Assembly (NCBI GenBank): GCA_946479705.1
Contig: CAMLHI010000018.1
Coordinates: 1-17,251, forward strand
Origin: an uncultured Oxalobacteraceae bacterium
GTDB taxonomy: Bacteria; Pseudomonadota; Gammaproteobacteria; Burkholderiales; Burkholderiaceae
Length of the DNA: 17,251 bases
Direction: 5' to 3'
In this document: in pieces, positions 10,277 through 16,166 of the stretch
Layout: the number at the start of each line of letters is the position of its first letter
How positions within the stretch are numbered: position 1 is the first letter of the stretch
Translations under genes and position numbers: made by a program
The notes under the pieces: generated by a model
What the model was told of the DNA's origin: nothing
The model's input: the letters and a program-made list of their open reading frames with translations, nothing else
The model's database searches: none

Positions 10277-10741
10277 TTACGTAATTGGATCAACGCACGT
10301 GCTTTCACCCACAGCCCCAAGGCGCCGGCACTGCAACGTACTGTTGAGCTGGGCAACGCTGCGCCAGATGCACGCGATCGGCACGCCGCTTTGTTGGGCG
10401 GCCTGCTCGATGGCCATCACCACCAGCTGCATGGGAGCCTCGTCCAGGAAATGCGTCACGTGAGCCTGGTATTCGTCGGGCACGTCGCCGCTCACCAGCA
10501 CGGCCAAGAGCACATCGGGCGTGAGCGCGCCGCGGTAGCTGACGCTCGATGTCTGCGCCGCCATCCATAGCCAGCGCTTGGCCGGCAGCGGCGCGAGCGT
10601 GTCCGGGTCTAGTCCCAGGACGTGTACCAAGCCTGACGGAAACGGCGCCGCATCGGCCAACGCCTGCGCCTGCGGCCGCGCCAAGCCCAGTGCGCCACAG
10701 CGCACAGCGATAGCGGTTTCGATGTCGGCAGCGGTCTGCAT
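10277..10741 (-). CDS. hypothetical protein downstream of the recombinase
   Basis: The frame encodes 154 aa from the ATG at 10741 (M-Q-T-A-A-D-I-E-T-A-I). It remains open to an ATG at 10780 and a GTG at 10816; none of the three has a convincing ribosome site, and the extra N-terminal residues look non-coding. The product is soluble and Ala/Leu-rich with predicted helices (A-D-I-E-T-A-I-A-V-R; L-L-A-V-L-V-S-G-D-V-P; M-Q-L-V-V-M-A-I-E-Q-A-A-Q-Q). There is no signal peptide or membrane segment. I do not recognise a family. Its codon use resembles the recombinase gene upstream. It lies on the same strand, about 220 bp downstream, so it could be a passenger of the same element. The GC-rich frame supports coding but the evidence is moderate. 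Confidence 0.55.
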   Translation of the reverse strand: MQTAADIETAIAVRCGALGLARPQAQALADAAPFPSGLVHVLGLDPDTLAPLPAKRWLWMAAQTSSVSYRGALTPDVLLAVLVSGDVPDEYQAHVTHFLDEAPMQLVVMAIEQAAQQSGVPIACIWRSVAQLNSTLQCRRLGAVGESTCVDPIT

Positions 10742-10816
10742 GTAGCCAGTATGCCACGCCCGCCCGGGGTGCTTACTCATTTTGAGCACGCCGCCGGCAA
10801 CGCTGCGTTCTTCCAC

Positions 10817-10962
10817 CAGATCAGGAGGTTAGCTTGCGAACAGGTCCGCTCCGCGACACTAAAATTGTAAATTCGTCTTTTAAATCATCGGCTTAACTTC
10901 ACTTTGGCGAAAAAAACACGTATCCCGGCCGCCCAGCCTGAACGGTCAGCCAGGAAAATGTT
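10817..10962. other. AT-rich gap behind the recombinase gene
   Basis: The stretch is notably AT-rich around 10860-10920 compared with its flanks, and includes runs of A and T. I see no gene, no clear terminator stem and no recognised transposon end. It is the kind of place where an element boundary or the promoter of the unknown gene could lie. Confidence 0.3.
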
Positions 10963-12210
10963 CTAAGCTGCGGGATGTTCAACGGCGACCACATCGGGTG
11001 CTGCTCGTTCCAGCGCCCGGACCAGATCGAGCGCGTCCTGGTCGGTGTAGATCATGGTGGTGTCGACGCTGGAATGTCCGAGCAGGCTCGCAACTTCTCG
11101 CATCGATTGCCCTTTCAAGAGCGCCGCCTTGGCGAAGGTATGGCGCAGCCAGTGGGGTGACGCTCTGTCGAGCTCGTCGGCGAGATCGAACGCCCCGGTG
11201 TCGCGCAGTGCTTCCCCCGCGAGGGCCAAGCGTTCCTTGACGATTTTATATAGCCCTTGCCGGGTGCCGATGGCACGCCAGGCGCCGAAGAAGCGCCGGT
11301 CGTTGACGTGCTTGATCGTCTTGTCGCCGATCTGCACCGCTTTGGTCCGGGAGGAGAGGAGCAAGGGTGTTTCGTCACCGTGCGTGGGCATGGCCGGCAA
11401 GCCGAATGCCTGGCGGTAGGCCATCAGGCTCGACAGGAGCGCACGGGTCACCGGGATGCGCCGTTCCTTGGCCCCTTTGCCAGTCTCGGCTGTCACCAGA
11501 AAGATCCAGTAGCGGTTTTTCGTCGACGGATCGGGCAGTTGGTAGAACGCGCCCATCTTGGCGCCTACCAGCTCGCTCGCTCTCACGCCCAATTCCTTGA
11601 ATGCGGTCAGGATGAACATGTCGCGCAGCTGACGCTGGCGTTCCGCGAAGGAGATGACTTCGCTGCCGGCGAGTGTATCCAGGACCGTCTCGAAGACAAC
11701 TTCGCTGAGCGAGCGTTCGGACTTGATCTTGCGGGAACTCATGGTGCCTGTCAGGGCCATGGGATTGATGCGAATGTAGCCCATGCTGTGCCAGGCTTTG
11801 AACATGGCATGGACGAACCGGTGAATGTCGGACTGGCTGCTGCGGGCAGGGCGCTTGCGGAAGGGGGTATAGCCGGGTTCGCCCTGCGTGGAAAAGCGGC
11901 CTTCGTCCATCGCGCACAAGGCGTCGTCAGGCAGATCCTCCAGGAAGAGGTGAAAATCCTCGACGTCCTGCATGCTCCAGCGCGACGGCGTGATCCGCGC
12001 CACGTTTTCACAGTACCAGCGCAGTTTGGCCAGATGAAAGCCATAGGTGTCGCGCGTTGCAGTCGAACCATTTCCGGACTTGCGCGCCACTGCGGCCAAC
12101 CAGACCGCAGCTGCCGCCCAGTCGTCGCTCACGTCGCCAAGTGCGTGACCCGGTTCCGGGCTTGACGTCATCAGTTCATGGCCGGTCATCGTGTCGGTGA
12201 ACGCGTTCAT
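10963..12210 (-). CDS. tyrosine recombinase / site-specific integrase
   Basis: The protein is 415 aa and belongs to the phage-integrase/XerCD class of DNA breaking-rejoining enzymes. The core-binding domain occupies about residues 30-155 and the catalytic domain about 165-405. All active-site positions are visible: R210 in [10 protein letters not shown]245 in T-G-K-G-A-K-E-R, H353 and R356 in P-H-W-L-R-H-T-F, H379 in L-L-G-H-S, and the nucleophile Y388 in T-T-M-I-Y-T. An insertion of about 30 residues sits before the H-x-x-R box (residues about 318-350). The ATG overlaps the stop of the upstream coiled-coil gene as ATGA, so both are made together. The pairing of a tyrosine recombinase with a coiled-coil accessory protein recalls the TnpS/TnpT resolution pair of Tn4651-type transposons, although those two genes diverge and these do not. 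It is complete and probably active. Confidence 0.93.
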   Translation of the reverse strand: MNAFTDTMTGHELMTSSPEPGHALGDVSDDWAAAAVWLAAVARKSGNGSTATRDTYGFHLAKLRWYCENVARITPSRWSMQDVEDFHLFLEDLPDDALCAMDEGRFSTQGEPGYTPFRKRPARSSQSDIHRFVHAMFKAWHSMGYIRINPMALTGTMSSRKIKSERSLSEVVFETVLDTLAGSEVISFAERQRQLRDMFILTAFKELGVRASELVGAKMGAFYQLPDPSTKNRYWIFLVTAETGKGAKERRIPVTRALLSSLMAYRQAFGLPAMPTHGDETPLLLSSRTKAVQIGDKTIKHVNDRRFFGAWRAIGTRQGLYKIVKERLALAGEALRDTGAFDLADELDRASPHWLRHTFAKAALLKGQSMREVASLLGHSSVDTTMIYTDQDALDLVRALERAAPDVVAVEHPAA

Positions 12211-13055
12211 GTCGGCTTGCTTTCGAGGGTGGAGGGAATGTCGGCGCCTTGGCGATAGGCGAGGCGCCGGAAAGTCTCGGTCAGCGAAACCTGCGCCTTG
12301 AACTGCGCTTCGGCCGCCAGACAGCGTTCCTTCCAGGCGCGCGTTTCGCCGCGCGCTTCGTCAATGGCCAACAGGGCGAACTGGCGGGCGTCGTCGATCG
12401 CTCGGGACAGGTTTGCGAGCTGGTCCTGCATGGCGGCTCCGTCAGCGCGCAAGCTCTCGATCTGTTCGCGCGCGCATAGCGCCTGCGCCTCCAGGACTTG
12501 GCGCTGCGCGTCGGTCTGGCTGGCGGCCGCTTTCGTTTCGGCTAGTTGCTTCTCGCTGTGGGTCAGCCGTTGCTGCAGGAAGTTGCACTGGGCTTGCAGG
12601 TAGCCGTCGGGGTTGGGCGCGGCCCGCTGGGCAATGCGGCTCGGTAGTTCATCGAGTAGCCGCCCGATTACGTGTTCGAGGTCGCCGCCATGCATGGTCG
12701 GCGCCATCGAGGCATCGATCGGAAATTGCGCCTGGTCCAGATCCTTCGCAAATCGTTCCTTTTCCAGGGCGAGGGTGGCGGTCGACGGTTTGCGGGCAGG
12801 CGCGTACGCACCGAGCAGCCGGCGGTAGATCGCCGGACTAAAGGTCTTGCCGGTGACGCGGTGCACAGCCCGGATAAAGTCGCGCACGAACTGACGATGG
12901 TCGCGCGGATTGATCGGACAGCGCTCCTCGATGCCGGCCAGCTCCTGGATGAGCAAGCGGGCTTCGCTATCGGTGAGCGAGAAAGTAGGGCGAGCCACGG
13001 CAGGAATCGCTTGATGAGATGAAGGTACATTAACAGGGATATTTGAACCTGTCAA
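12207..13055 (-). CDS. coiled-coil DNA-binding-type accessory protein of the recombinase
   Basis: The protein is 282 aa if it starts at the TTG at 13055. A GTG at 12998 (before A-R-P-T-F-S-L-T-D) is an alternative, and neither has a clear ribosome site. Residues about 25-110 look like a compact helical domain with many basic residues ([24 protein letters not shown]), suited to DNA binding. Residues about 155-255 form a long Ala/Gln/Glu/Arg-rich stretch with heptad character, most likely a coiled coil. This layout of an N-terminal DNA-binding domain plus coiled coil resembles KfrA-like plasmid proteins and TnpT-like resolution proteins, but I cannot assign it to either by sequence. It overlaps the recombinase start. 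The inverted repeat at 13062-13093 lies immediately upstream, which suggests it binds there, as accessory factor, autoregulator or both. Confidence 0.85.
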   Translation of the reverse strand: MTGSNIPVNVPSSHQAIPAVARPTFSLTDSEARLLIQELAGIEERCPINPRDHRQFVRDFIRAVHRVTGKTFSPAIYRRLLGAYAPARKPSTATLALEKERFAKDLDQAQFPIDASMAPTMHGGDLEHVIGRLLDELPSRIAQRAAPNPDGYLQAQCNFLQQRLTHSEKQLAETKAAASQTDAQRQVLEAQALCAREQIESLRADGAAMQDQLANLSRAIDDARQFALLAIDEARGETRAWKERCLAAEAQFKAQVSLTETFRRLAYRQGADIPSTLESKPT

Positions 13056-13061
13056 AATACG

Positions 13062-13093
13062 CTAGTTTACTTAGCCTGCATTAAGTAAACTAG
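13062..13093. repeat. perfect 12-8-12 inverted repeat, candidate recombinase core site or operator
   Basis: The left arm CTAGTTTACTTA (13062-13073) and right arm TAAGTAAACTAG (13082-13093) are exact reverse complements around the 8-bp asymmetric spacer GCCTGCAT. Two 11-13-bp arms around a 6-8-bp spacer is the standard core of tyrosine-recombinase sites; loxP is 13-8-13. It starts 6 bp beyond the annotated start of the recombinase operon, on its promoter side. It could equally be the operator at which the operon is autoregulated; the two uses are compatible. Confidence 0.75.
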
Positions 13094-13113
13094 ATTGACC
13101 GACAGCCCCCGCG

Positions 13114-13128
13114 CCCGTGGAACACGGG
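13114..13128. repeat. short hairpin CCCGTG-GAA-CACGGG
   Basis: This perfect 6-bp stem with a 3-nt loop lies 20 bp to the right of the 12-8-12 repeat. It may be an additional accessory site of the recombination region, or a stem in the leader of the recombinase operon transcript. No T-run accompanies it. Confidence 0.4.
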
Positions 13129-13194
13129 ACAGCGCGCGCGGCGCGCTCCCGCGGCCTGTTTTCGGTTGCCACGCCCACTTTTTCTCCAACGCGC

Positions 13195-13224
13195 TTGATT
13201 TTGAACAAGCACTAGATGTAGTAT
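13195..13224 (+). promoter_or_regulatory. possible sigma70 promoter for the 78-aa protein gene
   Basis: A -35-like TTGATT at 13195-13200 and a -10-like TAGTAT at 13219-13224 are 18 bp apart, in a local AT-rich patch, and about 68 bp ahead of the start codon at 13292. Matches are partial. Transcripts from here would contain the hairpin at 13240-13255. Confidence 0.4.
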
Positions 13225-13239
13225 CACTCTTGCGGATAG

Positions 13240-13255
13240 CCACAACCGATTGTGG
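13240..13255 (+). repeat. hairpin CCACAA-CCGA-TTGTGG in the leader of the 78-aa gene
   Basis: This perfect 6-bp inverted repeat with a 4-nt loop lies between the possible promoter and the start codon at 13292. It could be an operator or a leader RNA stem; it does not cover the ribosome site. Confidence 0.45.
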
Positions 13256-13291
13256 TTGCGGTTACGTCCCACGGATGAGTGGAGGAATCAC

Positions 13292-13528
13292 ATGAGCGGT
13301 AAATCTACAGGTGGAAAAGTCGCGTCCTCGGCCGGTCGAACTTTGAGCAGTCCAAATGCATCGGCCCTCCAACGCAGCTTGGCTGGAAGTGCACTTGCGC
13401 AATCGGGAACGAATAAGACGACGGGCAAGGCTATGGAGGCGAAAGCCTCAGCAGCTCTGCATAGCGGCAAATCGGCGGCGACAACCAAGCAGTTGGCCGG
13501 TTCGTTGGTCTCGCAGTCGAAGAAATAG
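13292..13528 (+). CDS. small Ser/Ala/Lys/Gly-rich protein (78 aa)
   Basis: The start at 13292 (M-S-G-K-S-T-G-G-K-V) is preceded by a good GGAGG. The frame is open for 14 more codons upstream without support. The product has no Cys, Trp, Phe, Tyr, Asp or His-rich motifs other than a single His. It is built from repeated S/A/G/K/T patterns (L-A-G-S-A-L-A-Q-S-G; L-A-G-S-L-V-S-Q-S near the end), so residues about 30-40 and 68-76 form an imperfect internal repeat. It is basic and probably helical or disordered. I have an impression of similar small proteins in other proteobacteria but cannot name a family. It stands alone between two hairpins, and its codon use is less GC-biased than the efflux genes. 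Regulation is possibly through the upstream stem at 13240-13255. Confidence 0.75.
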   Translation: MSGKSTGGKVASSAGRTLSSPNASALQRSLAGSALAQSGTNKTTGKAMEAKASAALHSGKSAATTKQLAGSLVSQSKK

Positions 13529-13573
13529 TCCAGCGACGTGACCAATCGTAGTTGCCGCAATTGAGTCGTCACA

Positions 13574-13605
13574 GGCCGAGCGTAGCGAACGTTCTACACT
13601 CGGCC
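13574..13605. repeat. long stem-loop with 11-bp arms (one mismatch)
   Basis: Arms GGCCGAGCGTA (13574-13584) and TACACTCGGCC (13595-13605) pair at 10 of 11 positions around a 10-nt loop that itself contains the palindrome GAACGTTC. It sits 45 bp after the 78-aa gene. It could end its transcript or be a structured DNA/RNA element, but no T-run follows on the plus strand. Confidence 0.5.
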
Positions 13606-13708
13606 ACGCCAACGAAAGGTCTGGCGTGCTCGCTAAAGCAAGTTACCGATCGCACCCTGGCGATGGCGTGCGGCTCGCCGGCAGGTTTGACCTAACGAAG
13701 TACCGTAA

Positions 13709-14260
13709 ATGAGGAGCGATAACTTGAGGGTGGCCGATATCCAATTGACTGCACACGAACAGGGCTTGCTGGAGAAGATCGCCTTTGATTGGACCGATCA
13801 CGATCAGCTGAGAGCGTCACTTGCCCCCATGGCCGCACTATCGATATCGCTGTTGGGGCGCAATGCCATACCCGAGGTGCGGCTCCGGTACTTCACCGAC
13901 CCCGATTGCAACCCAGGAGGCCGCGGAAAGTCGCGTCAGGATATTTTCGAGAAGAACGGAACCTGCGGCGACGAGATACTGGAGCATCCGCATTTCCTCA
14001 AGCATTTGGAGTACTTTGTGTTCGGTCCCAAGCTACCGACTAATGTGATTCAGCAGTTCAAAGAAATGACGGCATTCTCGGGTTATTTGACTGCGGGCGA
14101 CATGAATGACCTGGTGCCGGGAGCCCGGGCGGTCGTCCGTTCTGCACAGCTAAATTTGGTTGATGCAGCTGAAGAATTCTATAGGTTAGCCTTGGAGTGC
14201 GGGGCGACGTCGTCCACCGCGGTAATCATCCGCGACGCAATCCGACAAGTCCGTATCTGA
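13709..14260 (+). CDS. hypothetical soluble protein (about 180 aa)
   Basis: The frame encodes 183 aa from the ATG at 13709. The only strong ribosome site, GAGGAG (13711-13716), lies inside this start, which points to the TTG at 13724 as the real beginning, giving 178 aa. The protein has no signal peptide or membrane segment. Visible features are a helical N-terminus (T-A-H-E-Q-G-L-L-E-K-I-A-F), a central segment with L-R-Y-F-T-D-P-D-C-N-P-G-G-R-G-K-S-R, two other Cys, and a helical C-terminal half (L-N-L-V-D-A-A-E-E-F-Y-R-L-A-L-E). I recognise no family. A weak terminator-like stem follows its stop codon. It is on the same strand as the three-gene unit downstream but separated from it by 349 bp with repeats, so it is probably an independent gene. 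Confidence 0.7.
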   Translation: MRSDNLRVADIQLTAHEQGLLEKIAFDWTDHDQLRASLAPMAALSISLLGRNAIPEVRLRYFTDPDCNPGGRGKSRQDIFEKNGTCGDEILEHPHFLKHLEYFVFGPKLPTNVIQQFKEMTAFSGYLTAGDMNDLVPGARAVVRSAQLNLVDAAEEFYRLALECGATSSTAVIIRDAIRQVRI

Positions 14261-14285
14261 CTCCGCTTAGGCTGCCCGGAGTTTT
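14259..14285 (+). terminator. weak intrinsic-terminator-like stem after the hypothetical gene
   Basis: ACTCCG and CGGAGT pair as a 6-bp stem with an 11-nt loop, followed by TTT. The stem begins at the stop codon of the preceding gene. It is short, so termination would be partial. Confidence 0.35.
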
Positions 14286-14392
14286 CCAGCACTTTGCAGG
14301 GCCTGCGCTTGTCGTCAGCTTTGTCCGACCTAAACGCTCGATGCATGGAGCGACTGTTGAACGAGCCCGCTCGAAGGTCTGTGAGGGTTGTT

Positions 14393-14459
14393 GGCAGATT
14401 TGCTTCGGAGTCTCCACCAATTGGCGAATTTGCTTCCGATAATGCGGCATTTTTGCTTC
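14393..14459 (+). repeat. three direct copies of a 14-bp motif (GGC-N3-TTTGCTTC)
   Basis: Copies at 14393-14406, 14423-14436 and 14446-14459 share GGC, three variable bases, then TTTGCTTC. Start-to-start distances are 30 and 23 bp. Closely related copies occur at 17151-17187 beyond the three-gene unit, also 23 bp apart. Arrays of short direct repeats are typical of transposase-binding sites at ends of IS21-like and Tn7/Tn5053-like elements, so this may be an element end or remnant. The rest of the gap 14261-14609 holds a weak terminator, a possible 25-codon frame and no recognised strong promoter. Confidence 0.65.
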
Positions 14460-14499
14460 AGCAGTCCCCTGTGAGACCGGTTTTAAGCCGCTCGACGGG

Positions 14500-14577
14500 A
14501 TGCCGAAACAGCCGACTGCGGCGGAAAAAATCGACTTCGCTGCGGATGCGCTGACCGCGGCTGATAAAATTGCGTGA
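14500..14577 (+). CDS. possible 25-aa leader or small ORF ahead of the three-gene unit
   Basis: ATG at 14500 runs to TGA at 14575-14577 and encodes M-P-K-Q-P-T-A-A-E-K-I-D-F-A-A-D and nine more residues, a plausible amphipathic helix. Its stop overlaps an in-frame GTG (14574) of the next gene as GTGA, which would allow coupling. No ribosome site is visible, and the next gene has a better start at 14610. It may be a leader peptide, a gene remnant or chance. Confidence 0.25.
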   Translation: MPKQPTAAEKIDFAADALTAADKIA

Positions 14578-14609
14578 AGGAATTCTGCGCAACGATCGAC
14601 AGGAGCACG

Positions 14610-15290
14610 ATGGAACAGAAAATCCCGTTCACCAGTTACGATTTCTGGGCGTATCTCAGCTGCGGATTTATGTTTTTATTCGCGGTTGATCAGGCGGCCG
14701 GGACTCTGGTCTTCGGACGCGAGAGCTGGACGGTGGTCAACGGGGTGCTGTTGTTTGCTGCCGCTTATGCTGTGGGACAACTACTCGCCAGCATCGCTTC
14801 CCTGTTATTGGAACGTTGCCTGGTCGGCCAGTTTCTCGGCTATCCGCGCGAGCTCTTGCTTGCCGAGCGCCGCCACCGGCGATGGCTGCAATTTGTCTTG
14901 CCAGAATACTGCAGGCCCCTACCGGCGAAGATTCGGCAGCGCATTCAAGACAAAGCGGATGCCGGCGGCGTCGGCACCCGGAGCGAGGACATCTTCTGGG
15001 CCGCTCATTCGGCCGCCCGGAGCGCCGCGTCGACCGCTGGCCGCCTCGACAATTTTCTCAATCTCTACGGCTTTTGCCGGAACTGCGCCATGGTTGGCCT
15101 GGCGAACGGCGTACTGCTGTACTGGTCGTATTGGCAGCCGGAGGGCCCTCCCGCGCACCTGCTGTGGGCGCGCCTGAGCTTAGTGCTCGGCATTGGCATG
15201 ACGTTTCGCTACCTGAAGTTTTTCCGTACTTTCTGCATTGAAGTGATGACCGCTTATGCATTCCAGACCAGTAAGGCGTCTTCGTCATGA
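14610..15290 (+). CDS. four-helix membrane protein, first gene of the three-gene unit
   Basis: The protein is 226 aa from the ATG at 14610, which has AGGAG just upstream; an in-frame GTG at 14574 would add 12 residues. It opens with T-S-Y-D-F-W-A-Y-L-S-C-G-F, then hydrophobic segments at about 12-28, 42-66, 155-175 and 183-205. These predict two pairs of membrane helices joined by a basic region of about 85 residues (75-155) that probably faces the cytoplasm. There is no signal peptide and no catalytic motif that I recognise. The Y-D-F/W-x-Y-L-x-x-G opening resembles that of uncharacterised inner-membrane proteins found in accessory gene clusters, but this is an impression. Its TGA overlaps the ATG of the next gene (ATGA), so the two proteins are likely made in fixed ratio and may form a complex at the membrane. 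Confidence 0.85.
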   Translation: MEQKIPFTSYDFWAYLSCGFMFLFAVDQAAGTLVFGRESWTVVNGVLLFAAAYAVGQLLASIASLLLERCLVGQFLGYPRELLLAERRHRRWLQFVLPEYCRPLPAKIRQRIQDKADAGGVGTRSEDIFWAAHSAARSAASTAGRLDNFLNLYGFCRNCAMVGLANGVLLYWSYWQPEGPPAHLLWARLSLVLGIGMTFRYLKFFRTFCIEVMTAYAFQTSKASSS

Positions 15291-16144
15291 CTGTTGAGGT
15301 GCCTGATGGGCTGCTGCACATCTTCAACGTCGACCACGGTGCTTGCGCGCTGTTCACGGTGCGCTCCGAAGGAAGGGTTCAGCACGTACTCATCGACTGT
15401 GGACACAACACGGATTTCAACGGATCCCCATGGTGGCCCGGTGGTCAACTAAAACACCTGGGCATTCAGCACGTTGATATGCTTGTGGTCACCAATTACG
15501 ACGAAGGCCACATGAGCGGCGCGCGCAGTCTGGTGGAGCAGGGGATTTCAGTCGGGCATATCGTCGGCAATTTCAGCGTCGCGCCATCGGCGATCACCCA
15601 GCTCAAGGCTGAGAACGGGATGGGCACTGGCACGCGTGTCATCGTCAACAGCTTGGTGGAACGAGTTGCCAATAGAACGTTTGGACAAATCCCGCTCATC
15701 GCCGGGCTTGAATTTCAGTCATTCTGCAATACATGGCCAACCTGGACGGAAGAAAACAATCTGTCTTTGGTGTGCTTCTTCTCGTATCGTGGCGTTGGTT
15801 TCCTGTTCACCGGTGACATGGAGCGCCGGGGAATGCTCAACGTACTGCAAGGCACCAACTTGAGCGCCTATCTCCCGCGAGTAAACGTGCTCATGGCACC
15901 GCACCATGGTAGGGAAAACGGAAAGTGTCCCGAGTTGTTCGACACTTATTGGTGTCGTCCGGAGTTGGTAGTCATTTCCGACTGCGAGAAACGCCACCAA
16001 TCTCAGGAGACCACGGGCTACTACGGCAGCAAAGCCAGGGGCATTCCCGACTTCCGCGGACAAGGGCGGCGGGCAGTGCTGACTACTCGCAGGGATGGCT
16101 ATTTAAGCTTCAAGTTCGCCGGCGACCAGTGCTGGATCATCTGA
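15287..16144 (+). CDS. ComEC/Rec2-type metallo-beta-lactamase-fold protein with altered metal motif
   Basis: The protein is 285 aa and soluble, with the layout of the ComEC MBL domain. In order: F-N-V-D-H-G-A-C-A-L (residues 13-22, counterpart of the D-V-G-Q-G-D-A box), L-I-D-C-G-H (35-40), V-V-T-N-Y-D-E-G-H-M-S-G (67-78), E-N-N-L-S-L-V (156-162), F-T-G-D (174-177), L-M-A-P-H-H-G (202-208), V-V-I-S-D (228-232) and V-L-T-T-R-R-D-G-Y (264-272). ComEC-type enzymes carry H-x-D-x-D-H at the third box; here it reads N70-Y-D72-E-G74-H75, so the first His and second Asp are replaced. D177 and H206/H207 remain. This could mean one bound metal, a changed reaction, or a binding rather than catalytic role. 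It is coupled to the membrane protein by ATGA. There are no transmembrane segments, so it is not a DNA-uptake channel. The substrate is unknown; nucleic acid or nucleotide is possible by family. Confidence 0.85.
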   Translation: MTVEVPDGLLHIFNVDHGACALFTVRSEGRVQHVLIDCGHNTDFNGSPWWPGGQLKHLGIQHVDMLVVTNYDEGHMSGARSLVEQGISVGHIVGNFSVAPSAITQLKAENGMGTGTRVIVNSLVERVANRTFGQIPLIAGLEFQSFCNTWPTWTEENNLSLVCFFSYRGVGFLFTGDMERRGMLNVLQGTNLSAYLPRVNVLMAPHHGRENGKCPELFDTYWCRPELVVISDCEKRHQSQETTGYYGSKARGIPDFRGQGRRAVLTTRRDGYLSFKFAGDQCWII

Positions 16145-16166
16145 TTAAGCAAGCATCATAATTTTT

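Noticed and set aside
10895..10935. Tn3-family terminal inverted repeat
   Set aside because: A GAAAAAAACACG stretch recalls the inner part of some Tn3-family ends, but the outer GGGG and the TAAG end are absent and no partner copy was found.
11257..12165. 302-codon plus-strand frame opposite the recombinase
   Set aside because: The recombinase frame has all active-site residues; this frame has no recognisable motif.
13288..13572. 94-codon minus-strand frame opposite the 78-aa gene
   Set aside because: It has no ribosome site and no family features; the plus strand has a good ribosome site and a consistent composition.
13574..13605. Integron attC site or intrinsic terminator
   Set aside because: The stem lacks attC core sites (no RYYYAAC / GTTRRRY pair) and has no T-run behind it, so neither label is supported.
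14393..14459. CRISPR-like array
   Set aside because: Only three 14-bp copies with gaps of 9-16 bp; CRISPR repeats and spacers are much longer.
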